Part shown: one piece after another, positions 21,099 through 32,300 of the stretch
Position numbering within the stretch: the stretch's first letter is position 1
Layout: every line of letters begins with the position of its first letter
From: Siphonodentalium dalli
Lineage: Eukaryota > Mollusca > Scaphopoda > Gadilida > Siphonodentaliidae
Direction of reading: 5' to 3'
Length of the DNA stretch: 64,000 bases
Assembly: GCA_032622095.1 (NCBI GenBank)
Contig: CP136066.1
Coordinates: forward strand, 96,429,319 to 96,493,318
Notes under the pieces: model-generated
Database searches by the model: none
Seen by the model: the letters and a program-made list of their open reading frames with translations, nothing else
Told to the model about the DNA's origin: nothing
Translations under genes and position numbers: made by a program

Positions 21099-22510
21099 GG
21101 CCAAACTTTTTTATTTTACTGCTTTACGGATCCTGACCCTGTTTTCTGTGGCCGGACAAGGTAATAAAAATCAAATATAATTTTTATTTTTATTTTCACA
21201 GCCGACAGCTAGCTGTTTCTGCTTATCAGTAACAAATTATCTAACCACATTTCACTGATTAAAGGTACTCAATCCGATAAAACTCCTCTCAATTACTATT
21301 TCAATGGCTTCGGGGGTCAAAAATATTTGATTCGAGTTGAGGAAGTCACCCATCAAAGCTCAGATTTGGGCCCAGAACTCAGCCAAAATTGCGTTAAAAT
21401 TACCACTTGATTTTAGAGTTATCCATCCTTGTCTGTTTGAATAGATTTGGAGTACACATCCAGAGCAGATTACGGCAGTTATTAGTACTCATCTCGAGAA
21501 CATAACAAATTTCAAAAATCAATATCTAATAACTCTGAGCTTTGTTTGATGGGTTCCTCGACTCGAATCAAATATTTTTTACCCCCAAAGCCAAAGAAAT
21601 AGTAATATAGGACCCTCTGATCGGATTGTTGTTGTTGGAATCTGTTGAGATGGGGACCCTCTTTACGGATTGAGTACCTTTAATGATGCATAGGACACAC
21701 AAACTATATCTCTGGCTTTAATTACTTTTAACTACATCCAAGGTGATAACTGAGAAGTCAGCTTGAGTTTATATGTGTCAGCCACCAAGATACCTGTATG
21801 CTTTCTATAAATCTTGACATCTCTTTAAAACTTTAAATGGCCTTTAGAATACATTATGTATTCCTGGGAATTTATGGTGATCTTTATGACTGAAGACCAA
21901 TAACAGTCCACAAGGTTTCTTAGATAGGAATGACAAATTAATGAGTATGTTGGTTTGCTCAAGTTACACATTCACTTTTTATCACTACCACTAATCTCAC
22001 CATTCCCATGTGTGTATTAACCCTCTCTATACTAAATACTCATTGACCAAACAAGTAGATTCCTTAGGAAATGTTCAGATAATAAGTTCAACAAGTTCTA
22101 AACTTATTATCTGAACATTTCCCACCAACTAATCCTTCTGCAAATATATTATCTGTCGGCTACTTATTTTTCCATGATATCCATCCAGATGAATAATGGA
22201 CTTTTCAATGTATACATTATAACTGAATGGGGGAGTCCATTTATTTCTGGATTGTTTCAATATTATTCAATAATCTGAGCTGTTTCAAATAATAGTACTG
22301 GATTTGAATTTTGTGATATACATCCGTCCGAAAAGTGTTCTCTATAAATGACTGACAGAGAATTATAAAGACATAGTTACCACCTTAGCGAATGTCCAAA
22401 AAAAAAAAATGATTCAAGCATTTTCTTTTTTTTTCTTCTTTTTTTTCGATCGACCCTACCAAAACAAGGTTTAAAAAATCCGTAAAGCAGAAAAATCAAA
22501 AAGTTTGGCC
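21099..22510. mobile_element. PIF/Harbinger-like element 2, nested, TSD TTA
   Basis: TIRs GGCCAAACTTTTTTATTTTA and, on the opposite strand at the right, GGCCAAACTTTTTGATTTTT, both followed by CTGCTTTACGGAT. TTA flanks at 21096-21098 and 22511-22513. It contains family B copy 1 and a 28-bp-stem hairpin at 22063-22124 (GGAAATGTTCAGATAATAAG). No transposase. Confidence 0.82.
21263..21679. mobile_element. Family B MITE copy 1, TSD TTAA (innermost of the nest)
   Basis: Ends AGGTACTCAATCCGATAAAA and TACGGATTGAGTACCT, each flanked by TTAA (21259-21262 and 21680-21683). The body has two inverted halves sharing CAAATATTTTT and CTCAGAGTTATTAGATATTG. TTAA duplication points to the piggyBac/Kolobok group. 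Other copies: 37579, 43834, 54460. Confidence 0.85.
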
Positions 22511-22519
22511 TTAGATATA

Positions 22520-23880
22520 CAAAATTGATAGATTACACTCCCCATTAATTGTATTCAGTATTAAAATATATATGTGTAAGACGATTTACCAAAAGGCCCG
22601 CATTACAAATGGGCCTGGATTTACAATTTGTAGGTTTACCAAGAACAGTTGAAGGAATAATATACATGTATGTATTCAATTTGTATATTTCCTGGCAACA
22701 ACAGTCTGGCTGCAACCCATTTTTTTGACGCTTCACACAAATGGGAGTCACAAACTTATACATTTTCCTGAGTGACAATTTAATTAATTGCCCCACCAAA
22801 TTCCACACAACAATACATCGAAGTGTGTTGGAAAGTTTTAAACTAGACTGTTCTCTGTGAAAGCTGTGTTTATAATTTATATTTTATTTTATTCTGTGAT
22901 TGCTATATATAGCACTGATCGTTTCCAGACTAATTGACCACACCCAGTTAAAATTTAATACTGTTTGTAATATTGTCAAAAATAAAATTAATAGTGTCAA
23001 AATTATTTTAAAACTTGAGTTTCTTTAAAATTCCACCGTTATGTTAAAACTGATAACGATGTATTTTGTACTGTCTGTGGCATGCGAATTGGGTGAACTC
23101 AGTATTGATCACTATGCTGCAAAGATGCAACTTTATTGACAGTACACATCAATCATGACATGAATAGTTATATTGTAGCTAAGGCCAAAACAAAACTTGC
23201 TAGTTTCCTATCATGGAGCAAAAAAAATTCCAGGTAGACAGGACTGGTATGGAATTTTTTTTTAAACACGCAATATGTCTAGATCTTTAATGCTTAAATG
23301 TATTCTCCAATGTGGAGCCTGTCTATGTATTATGTGGGAAATAACTGAATCCAGCTCTATAAGACCTGTGATTAGTTATATATAAATTTTGATAGAAAAT
23401 TGGCTCCCAGGTGCCTGAGTATTACAAAATAGCAGATATAGATATTAAAAAGTCTCCTAAAATCAGACTTAGAAGTCACCTTGCCACTGGAGTTCGCAGA
23501 CACAAGAGGTGCATGGTGATCTTCAAACAACTGCCTTAAATATTATGAGCCACGAAGGCTGCAATGTGATATTCTATACTCTAGTATAGTAGTAGCAGTA
23601 GTAATTATTATATTCAAATTAATAGTTCTAATATACCGGTATGTACAGGTACATGTATGATCTTGATATCAGTGAGTATTTAGAGATGCCAAAAAAAATC
23701 CCTCCCTCCCAAAAATGCTCAATGTTTGCATCCATACTAGTGTTACACCTTTTAATGCCTACCTATCACTCAAATTTATCGATAGGCTGAGAAATTCTGT
23801 GAAACAATCACTTAGTTTAAACAATAATTGATTTGAACTAAACAGAACGAAATTACAAACAATACAGACACAATCATTTC
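22520..23880. other. Non-coding interior of element 1
   Basis: AT-rich sequence with no open frame of substance and no repeat relationship noticed. A possible degraded core of the outer Harbinger-like element, but no DDE motif could be read. Confidence 0.4.
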
Positions 23881-23888
23881 TTGTCATA

Positions 23889-24088
23889 TACAATAATGCT
23901 CTAATTAATCGACTTCTTAATCACAGCAGAATTATGGGTAACTTTTCAAGATTTAGTCGGAAATATGGCTTGTTGCCATTCATTGGAAAGCTCTCGCATG
24001 GCAACAAACCATATTTCCGACTAAATCCTGAAAAGTTACCCATAATTCTGCTGTGGTTAAGGAGTTGATTAATTAGAGCATTACTGTA
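23889..24088. mobile_element. Hairpin MITE, family A copy 6
   Basis: TACAATAATGCTCTAATTAA at the left and TTAATTAGAGCATTACTGTA at the right, TA flanked; the loop is shortened to GAAAGCTCTCGC. Nested in element 1. Confidence 0.85.
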
Positions 24089-24509
24089 TGTCCAAACTCA
24101 TTTAAGTTCTATTAACCAACACCCCTTCACATATCAAAGTTAATAAACATATATATAGGTTCAAACGTGGACCAAAAGACTTCGTTTTATTTCTGTTTAA
24201 TGTTCCCTATTTTCGAGGTAGTAGTCCGTTCAGTGATGTAAATTCGCATTTTTTGAAGTTTGTTTCCAATTAACTCTGGTTTTATGTGTTTTGTGAGCAT
24301 GATTTTCACAGTTAATTAGGATAATGACTCATTGAATTAAATTAATGACTGCAAGTAATAGAAAATGAAATATAATTTTGCATATTTGGACAGGCCAATG
24401 CAAAGAAATTAAAATTACATTCGGGAAAAATTAGGGACGGGGGTTTTGAACATGGGTCGGTCGGGTTAGCAGAAACACGGTTAATTTTTATTTAGGCCTT
24501 ATGACTATG

Positions 24510-26470
24510 ATTTTAACATATTTGTGTTGATTGTTGTTTATACATGATTGAAGTTCTCAGATGGGGTAGCCAGTGTGAATCAGTGGCGATTCCATTTCAA
24601 CGGTATTGTGATATATTCACATTGTTTTCTGTCTACTCCAGATAGTGAAGAGTCAGTTCTGCAGATTAGCTTGACATTAGAATATAATGCTGATATTTAT
24701 TTTCAGTTCTGAGGATAGGTCGGTGTCCTCACTATCGACATTTCCTTTCAGTGTTTGATTGAATGACGTGGAAGTCATTTTGTAAACAGAGGGGAGAGTG
24801 TGACAGTGCTATTTTATATACAAAACATATATGACTTTATTGTTGTAGCATACATGCCACATATGTATACTAACTCAGTTATAAAACCTAACTCACTAAT
24901 ATACATCTTAAAGCTGCATCATAATCATTTCATTTCGCGTACTTGGTTCCGTTTCTATCTGCACTGTCCCACCTATTTCCAATCCTGTTCCCACTTTTAA
25001 TAACTGTCCTAAATTGCCGCCCACTCATTTCTATCTTCGCCCAATAACTCATCTGCTCTTTCTATCTTCTATCTGTTATGTAGCGGCCAATCTGAGATCA
25101 AACAGTCGGAGACTAATGGTAGTCAGCCAATCACAGGTAACGTAGTTTAGTGGGCTTTTCAGTCTATAATTTGTCGTCGAGGTGTAAATATCGTACATCG
25201 TATTACACTCTAAGTGTTATCGAAATTCTTCAATGATTTGAAGAATGTTTATAATGTTTATAAAGATGTGATATCGACAATAGGAAAATTGGTTAATGAC
25301 ACATAAAATCACATTTTTGTATATATTTTTACATATCCATTCTGGATATGGTCAGGCAACAACTACAACCTATGTATTTGTTGCCAGGGTCATCTTGGTG
25401 ACACACACAAGTCAATCGTTGTCTACACGGCAGTCCATAGGATCGTGTGATGTGATGTCATGCATACTGTGATGTTTGATGTTGTTGGATGTCAAGCCTA
25501 TAGATGTGTTGTGATGTCATTGCCTATAGATATGTGTCTTGTAATGTTATGTTGGATGTGTTTCGTTTGCATCATTGAGGACGAAATAAATGCATAGAAG
25601 ACTTAAAGGTAGGCTTAGTGTTCCATAGACCCTGCCTGATGTTCAGATACAGAGTTTTACAAATATTTTGTGATAGCAAGGATGGCTCACTTAAGACCCA
25701 CCCCGTGCTCTACCACACAAGCTTTATAGGTGTCAGGTGTAAAGAGCTGTGAGTTTTGCACTTCGCTATTTAGCCATATTTCAGTGCAAGCTATTGTCAG
25801 GTTTTACTTGGTCTATGACATGATGTAGGTCATGAGCCTTTGGCCAAAGTGATTGACAGTTTATATTTTGTTTAAGAGGGGGCAGGTGAACTGTGTTTTG
25901 TAGGTTTTGGTGTGATAAGAGAGGAGACGAATAAAATGATATCCATGATTAATCAAGATTGTTCGCATTTGTAAAATATGTTTTAAATATGCCCAATGGC
26001 AGTGGCACCCTACAATTGAATTTGCGTGATCGTGAAATGCTCTTCCCTGTTGCGTAGTTTAATAGGAAGTATATGATACAAGTCTGCGATTTATATGTAG
26101 GCTAAAATTTCATGGGTTTTTCTATGTCAGATTTATGGAGGAACAGACTCAGAATGATTGTTCATTGACATTGCTTCACACGTATGTGCTTGCTTCAGAG
26201 AGCGAGAACAAATATTACTTCGAAATTAGAACAAGGCATCTATAAACTTGTGTTCTTTTATATCACCCACAAGAATACGAAGAGGTTAATTTGAAAATAT
26301 TCTAATCTTGGGATCGAATCGAACTGATTTATCAATGGCAGCCCAATTCGTGAATCGAATCTTCGCAAATTCGCAAGGGGCTACAAGTAGTACCACAGTC
26401 CCTAGGAATCACTGTTAGTTGAATAAAATATTATTTAATAATATTAAATCAATATATTATAGTTAGTTAT
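24510..26470. other. Gene-free stretch, no recognised feature
   Basis: No coding exon recognised. A CCAAT-containing segment (CAGCCAATCACAGG, 25124) and a degenerate GATGTGATGTCAT-rich patch (25440-25560) are present but not sufficient to call a promoter. The block GTACCACAGTCCCTAGGAAT at 26392-26411 recurs inverted near 36421-36441. Confidence 0.4.
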
Positions 26471-26703
26471 TATATTAATATAAAGACTTATATGAGGGTA
26501 TCACCCCCCTCTATTCGGTACGCGGGATTCAGGGTGTTTTGAAGCCGTATGCGGGATTCATACCCCCGAATTAACTGGTATTCGGGTTCAAGCAAAACAT
26601 CTTGGACGCAGGTTTTGATGGCGCAAAGTAATATAGTTATATGTATGAATGAGTGGGTAGAATAGCTTCTTGGGCATATTCGACAACCATGCCATCATAA
26701 ACA

Positions 26704-27800
26704 GAGACGTGGCGACAGGGGGGGGGTCTCACCCCCTCAACTTTGGTCAAAATTTTCAACAGTTGGAAATTTCATACCTGCCAAAACATTAGTTGGAAAT
26801 TTCACACCTATAATAGGTTGAAATGTTCTTGTAGTTTGATTTTCAAACAATTTATTGGGGGGGGGGAATTAATTGTTTTTGGACCAATATTTGCATATTT
26901 TCCTATTTTTTGTCAAAATTTTGGACTGAAATGGTCATCAGTTGGAAATTTCCAACCTATGGAGGGTGACAGGTTGGAAATTTCCAACACTTGGAAATCT
27001 TGTGTCCTGATCCCTCCCCCGTGGCCAGTCAAAAAATGCTAGTTAATTTAAGAAAACAATATTCTCATACATTTGGTCAACATTGGCATTGGAATTGTCA
27101 TCAGTTGTAAATTTTCCAACCTAAGTGGTGTGTCAGGTTTGAATTAAATTTCCAACTCTAAGAATGCTTGACGCTAGTCTAGATGCTAGGATTTTGCGAT
27201 TTTCTTGTTCAGATTAAAAAAAATTCCCGCACCGGGCCGAACCATGGTCCGCCCGGTGTGTCATTGTCTCTCCCCTGTGGCCAATACAAAAATGCTAATA
27301 ATTTTAACAATATTTTACTACATTTGATCAAACTTGTGGTCATCAGTTGGAGAATTTTCCAACCTGAGGCGGAGTATGAGGTTTGAAATTTCCAACACTA
27401 TAGGAAAGCTTTAGTTGAGGCCAGTCTGGATGCTAGGATTTGTGATTTTCTTGTTCAAATTTCAAAATTTTCTCACACCGACCGAACAACGATGGTCAGC
27501 TCGGTGTGTCGTGGTCTCTTGCCCGTAGCCGTGTGCATTTGTATGGAGTTAGACCACTAGATGTTAGGATTTATGCAATGTTTCAGGTTAAAATATCTGA
27601 ATGTTCTCATACCGGGAATATAGAACCATGGTTTATGAAGATATAGGATATTAGGCCTAAACACTGAGGTGGAAGGGGGGTGTGCAAATGGAATTATGCA
27701 AAACTTGTGTTCGGTCTGATTCTGACTCAAGAGGGGGGGGTGCAGTTGGAAATTCCAAAGGTGGACACCCCCCAACGGAAACCCTCTAGCCACATCCCTG
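26704..27800. repeat. Family C repeat copy 1 (GACGTGGC ends), about 1.1 kb
   Basis: Starts GAGACGTGGCGACAGGGGGG and ends GAAACCCTCTAGCCACATCCC. The body carries repeated GTTGGAAATTTC / GGAAATTTCCAAC blocks, poly-G/C runs, and CCGGGCCGAACCATGGTCCG. Copies: 37091-38615 (inverted), 62904-63915, 59817-60240 (internally deleted). The ends are imperfect inverted repeats. No coding content. Confidence 0.82.
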
Positions 27801-28013
27801 ATCATAAAGTATCATTAATGGTATCATAACGGCCTCATAACGCGACCGGCATCATAATGTGTCTATGTAACTTCTGCTTGTATCTGTCTGATATTAAAAC
27901 AGTCAATTTGTATGTCATTTATCGCATATTATTTCTTAACATGTATTCAGGATTCACCCCCCAAAATTAACTCGTATATCTGTATCTGTAATGTTCCTGT
28001 GCAGTAGCCAATG

Positions 28014-29068
28014 CTGGCTTTAGGCGCACTGAGATGAGGTGTGTGATGTTTTCCCAGGAGGCTGCGATTGGTGGAACTCTCCTGGAGTAGCGATCCTACT
28101 TTTTCGGAGTGCCCCTACGAATTCCTCCGAATCGCTAGCGCACACAACAGAATCCTCAAGTTGGTTCCAGTCAATTGTCGTTTTTACGAAGAAGGAGTGT
28201 TTGTAATGGTCGCAGCTAGTACGCCTGAGTTGGAACGGCCATTTATTATTATAAACCTCCTTTTCGACTATGTTGGTGGAGATGTAGTCCGAGAAATTTG
28301 TTGCAGTTATCTTTCTGCTTCCTTTTTTGGGGTTAGGAAGTCATGCACATCAAGAGCTGGCACCATCCCCCTCACTATCTTGTGGAACTGTGTCAGTCTT
28401 ATTTCCTGGCGTCTTTCTTGGAGTGATGTTAGTTCCAGTTCATCAAGCATGTTGGTTACAGATACCCCCATTCGCCTATAGTTGTTCTTGATAAATCTGG
28501 CGTCACGTCTTTGCACTTTCTCAATTGATGTTATATCCTTCTTTTCGTGTGGATCCCAAACTGCTGCTCCATATTCAAGCGTCTGTCTGACTAGGGCTAT
28601 ATGTATGCTGTTTTTTTACATTTCTCCGGTGCATGTCTGATGTTCCTGCGGAGAAGTCCGAGAGTGCAGTTTGCTCTTTTGGTTATTTTCCTCACATGTG
28701 ATGACCATGATAAATCGTCGGTGATGGTTAATCCGAGATATTGTGTGTCGTGGACCGTTTGGAGGATGTCATTGTTTAGTTGGTACATGTGCGATGATCG
28801 GTTCCGAATGCTCATGATGAAACATGTTTGTGTGTTAAATCGCATTCCCCATGTATTTGCCCAATCTTCAAGAGCTTTCAGGTCATTCTGGAGGATCTTG
28901 TGGTCCTCTTGTTTGTTGATGTTTCTATATATGAGACAGTCATCTGCGAAGAGTCTTATTTGGGAATTTACGCAGTTTGGTATGTCGTTTGCATGTACGC
29001 GGAACAGGAGGGGTCCCAGTACAGTACCTTGTGGAACTCCAGAGTCCACTGGTAGGTATGAAGAGCAG
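28014..29068 (-). pseudogene. Non-LTR retrotransposon RT fragment (Jockey/CR1-like), 5'-truncated and frameshifted
   Basis: The minus strand from 29068 reads the C-terminal half of a reverse transcriptase: SGVPQGTVLGPLLF (B domain), RLFADDCLIYR (FADD catalytic motif), then LEDWANTWGMRFN and QYLGLTITDDLSWSSH. After a short gap the thumb and C-terminal tail continue (RDARFIKNNYRRMGVSVTNML, from about 28515). A frameshift near 28310 precedes the final part (TTIDWNQLEDSVV), ending at a stop near 28019. The first half of RT and the endonuclease are missing. It is distinct in sequence from the LINE at 29176-36400. Long open frames on the plus strand here are antisense shadows. Confidence 0.85.
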
Positions 29069-29393
29069 GTTCAGGATTCACACCCCAAAATTAACTCGTA
29101 TTCGGGATTCATGGGGGAGGGGGGTTGATACCCTCTTATATCTGTATAGTAGAGGTAATATATCTTGATCTATTTGTTATAAATTCAAATTGTTTATTTG
29201 GTATAGAATCCAATATTAGATTATTACCAACACATATAAAGAACATAACAAAAGGACATTTACATCAATACATGTATACATTCAAGTACATAAAGTGAAA
29301 TTGTAGGTTCTACAATAGAATAGAGGTTTGGTGGATCTTACTGATATTAAGTACATGTTTGCCTATATTTTGATACCATCCCAATAGCAGGTT

Positions 29394-32300
29394 TCAGTTC
29401 GCAAGCTCATTCCTTTTTTTATACATTTTATAAACTCCCATCATACATATTTTCTTTATGGATGTGTCAACTTCATTTGGACTTAATATGAAAGTAACTT
29501 TTTCATCATCGCTGTAGTTATTAAATTCAGGAATATTATACTGAATTTTATCAAGCATTGTCTTCCTCTCAACTTTTAGGGGCTTACAGTCTATAATAAA
29601 ATGCTTTTCATCCTCCACTCCATTCTTACAGATAGGACAAATTCGATCTTTTAGTTCAAGTTTTGATCTGCCCTTTTCGATTAATAACTGACTGTCACTA
29701 ATCCTAATCTTAGTATACGTAGTTTTTACTTCATTATCTAAGTCAGCTAATAGGTAACTTTCACACTGATACAAATTTTTCAGTTTTCTATAAAACCTTA
29801 ATTTGTTACCGTTGGGTTTATTCTCATCGTTAAATAGTTGTTTTTTCCAGAACTCGGTAAATCTGATTTGTAATTTCTTTTCAACTTCTCTAGATTCACC
29901 CCTGATAGTATAGTTATTACTATGTTTAACCGATTCACTACCTAAGTCTACTTTTTCCAATATTATTTTTATTTGATCACAAAAGCCCATCTCAAGTTTC
30001 TGATTTTCCAAATAAGCCTTGTGTACTAATGACTCAGGGTTAGATTGAACCAAGTGGTTATGGTAGTTTAAGCTGTTCTTTATTCCAGAAATGTAGACAG
30101 GAAATATTCCTAATTCTCCAAAACAGGCCATATTGGTGGCAGATCTGTTAACACCAAGAACAAATTTCATGAATTTCATTTGATTTTTATCTGGGAGAAA
30201 TGTACTTGCTCTTGTCTCAAAATCAGATGCTCTCCGAACAATATGGTCGGGAGTGGTCAGCTCCCCGCCATATAAGGATATGGGTTTAACACAACTATGG
30301 TACAGTTTTAATAATGTCATGGTGTTTTTCTTAGCCCCGTAGAATTTACTTCTTATACAAAATGAGGCTTTTGTGGCTTTCTTATCTAAGTATCCGAGCG
30401 CAGCCGACAACACCCCTGATGGTTTGAAGATAAAGCCGAGATATTTATATTCTTTCACATTCTCTATGTTTTGGTTATTAATTAGGAAATTCATATTTTT
30501 TAATAGCTTACCAGATTTATTAAAAACCATGGGTTTAGATTTATTTATATTAATGGTGAGATCCCACATCTTACAGAAGTCTTGTAGCTTATTGAGTGAG
30601 GATTGAAGTCCATCTTTGGATTTAGATATAAGGACTATGTCATCTGCATAAAGAAGACATGAGAGCTTTTTGTCAGCGAGGGTTACTGGGTCACATGATT
30701 CATCAAAAATACCTGGGATATCATTAACGAATAATGAGAACAATGTGGGGCTGAGTACACAACCTTGTTTGACCCCCACAGATGATTTCAAATCATGGGT
30801 TATTCCATCGGGTAATTTAACTGCATATTCAACTTTCTCATACATATTTCTCAATATTTCTAGAAAATGACCTTTTATTCCATAATGAGCAAGCTTAATA
30901 AATAGTGCTTTCCTGTTTACTAAATCAAAAGCCTTTTTTAGGTCAATGAAGCATGTGTACAGATACTGATTATTCTGTACTGTTTTATCAATTAAAGTCT
31001 TCAGCGTAAATATATGATCAGTGGTGCGGCTTCCTTTTCTAAATCCAATCTGCTCTTTGCAAATAACTTTATTGATTTCGAGAAATTTGTTCATTCTGTT
31101 ATTCAGGATTTTTGCGAAAAATTTTGCCATGCAGCATGATAGGGCAATTCCTCTGTAATTTGAGGGGTCAGATACACTACCCCCTTTAAAAATAGGTTTT
31201 ATTAGATTTTGATGCCAGCTTTCAGGGTAGACTCCACTTTTCAAGACTAGATTAAATATATCAGCAAACATATTGGCATGAGATAAACACGTGGTTTTCA
31301 GCATGGAGTTTGTAATTCCATCTTTACCACTTGAGGATTTCACTTTAAGGTCTCTAGCGGCACTAACCACCTCTTGCGTTGTTATATCGTTGTTTAAAAA
31401 TTTTTGGCTCCATTCGATACAAGGATGATCTTCAATCTGTAGATTGTCAAAAGCAGGTTCTTTTTCAGATTTGAAAAGAGATTGAAAGTATGAGACCCAT
31501 TCTAAAGGGGTGATGTTTAGACATGGGTCGGGTTTTCTTTCTTGATTTAATTTACCCACCAGATCCCAAAACTCTGAAGGGTGACTGCTAGTGCATCCTA
31601 CGATTTCTTTCATAAGGTTATTACGATAATTTCTCTGCTTGTTTCTTATAGTCTTCTTATATAGTTTAGATTCGAGTCTAACTTTGATTCTAAGGTCATT
31701 ATTTAGTGGATTATTTGCAAGTTGCCTCGACATATGTTTTATGTTTCGGTATATAGCTTCGCAATCTCTATCATACCATAATTTGTTCTGTCTTTTCTTC
31801 TTTTTGACCGATTTTTGGCTTTTTGGTTTTTCACTTCCTGTGCTTAACAGTAAGTGCTGGTTAAGTGTATTTATAATATTATTTATCTGGTTTGGGTCCT
31901 CAGTACCCTTAGCACTAGTGACATCAGGGGCAAATTTAATCAATTTTTCTCCCACAACCCTCTCAAATTGTATTTTTTCAGTTTCATTCCACTTTAAGTT
32001 TTTAACTTGGGGTTTCAGTATATACTCAGGTTTATTTGCGACAGCGTCTTTTATTCTCATTTTTGCAGTTATCATACAGTGATCTGAAAGTTGTTGGTTG
32101 TAAGAGCCAACCTTAAAACAAACTATTTCCTTTAAAATATTAGGACTGCATATGCAGTAGTCATCAATTGCGGATCCATTGTAGCCATGATATGTAATTT
32201 TCCCCATGGAGTCCCCCAACGTTCTCCCGTTTAAAATCCTCATTTGCCCCCCTATACATATATCTAAAATGTTCTGTCCATATACATCAGTTGTTTGGTG

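Larger units (their letters stand above)
20854..24498. mobile_element. PIF/Harbinger-like element 1 (outermost of a three-level nest), TSD TTA
   Basis: Left end GGCCTAAAAAAATTAAACCG then TGTTTCTGCTAA; right end, read on the other strand, GGCCTAAATAAAAATTAACC then GTGTTTCTGCTAACCCGACC. TTA lies directly outside both ends (20851-20853 and 24499-24501). The same TIR motif (GTTTCCGCTAACCCGACC) ends the element at 34263-35652. It contains another TIR element (21099-22510) and MITE A copy 6. I see no transposase frame, so it is non-autonomous or gutted. Confidence 0.75.
26494..29135. mobile_element. Composite element with GAGGGTATCA inverted ends and 6-bp TSD
   Basis: The left end GAGGGTATCACCCCCCTCTA and right end GGGGTTGATACCCTC are complementary over 10 bp and each abuts TTATAT (26488-26493 and 29136-29141). 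Inverted sub-terminal blocks CCCCCGAATTAACTGG and CCAAAATTAACTCGTATTCG strengthen the pairing. Inside are a family C repeat (26704-27800) and a LINE fragment (28014-29068) flanked by direct repeats CAGGATTCAC...CCAAAATTAACTCGTAT at 27950 and 29070. No transposase seen; family unassigned. Confidence 0.6.

Noticed and set aside
28601-29128. 175-codon plus-strand frame
   Set aside because: Antisense to a clear reverse transcriptase fragment (SGVPQGTVLGPLLF, FADD) on the minus strand.
31639-32082. 147-codon hydrophobic plus-strand frame resembling a membrane protein
   Set aside because: Antisense of the intact LINE ORF2; Phe/Leu richness comes from complementing Lys/Asn-rich codons.
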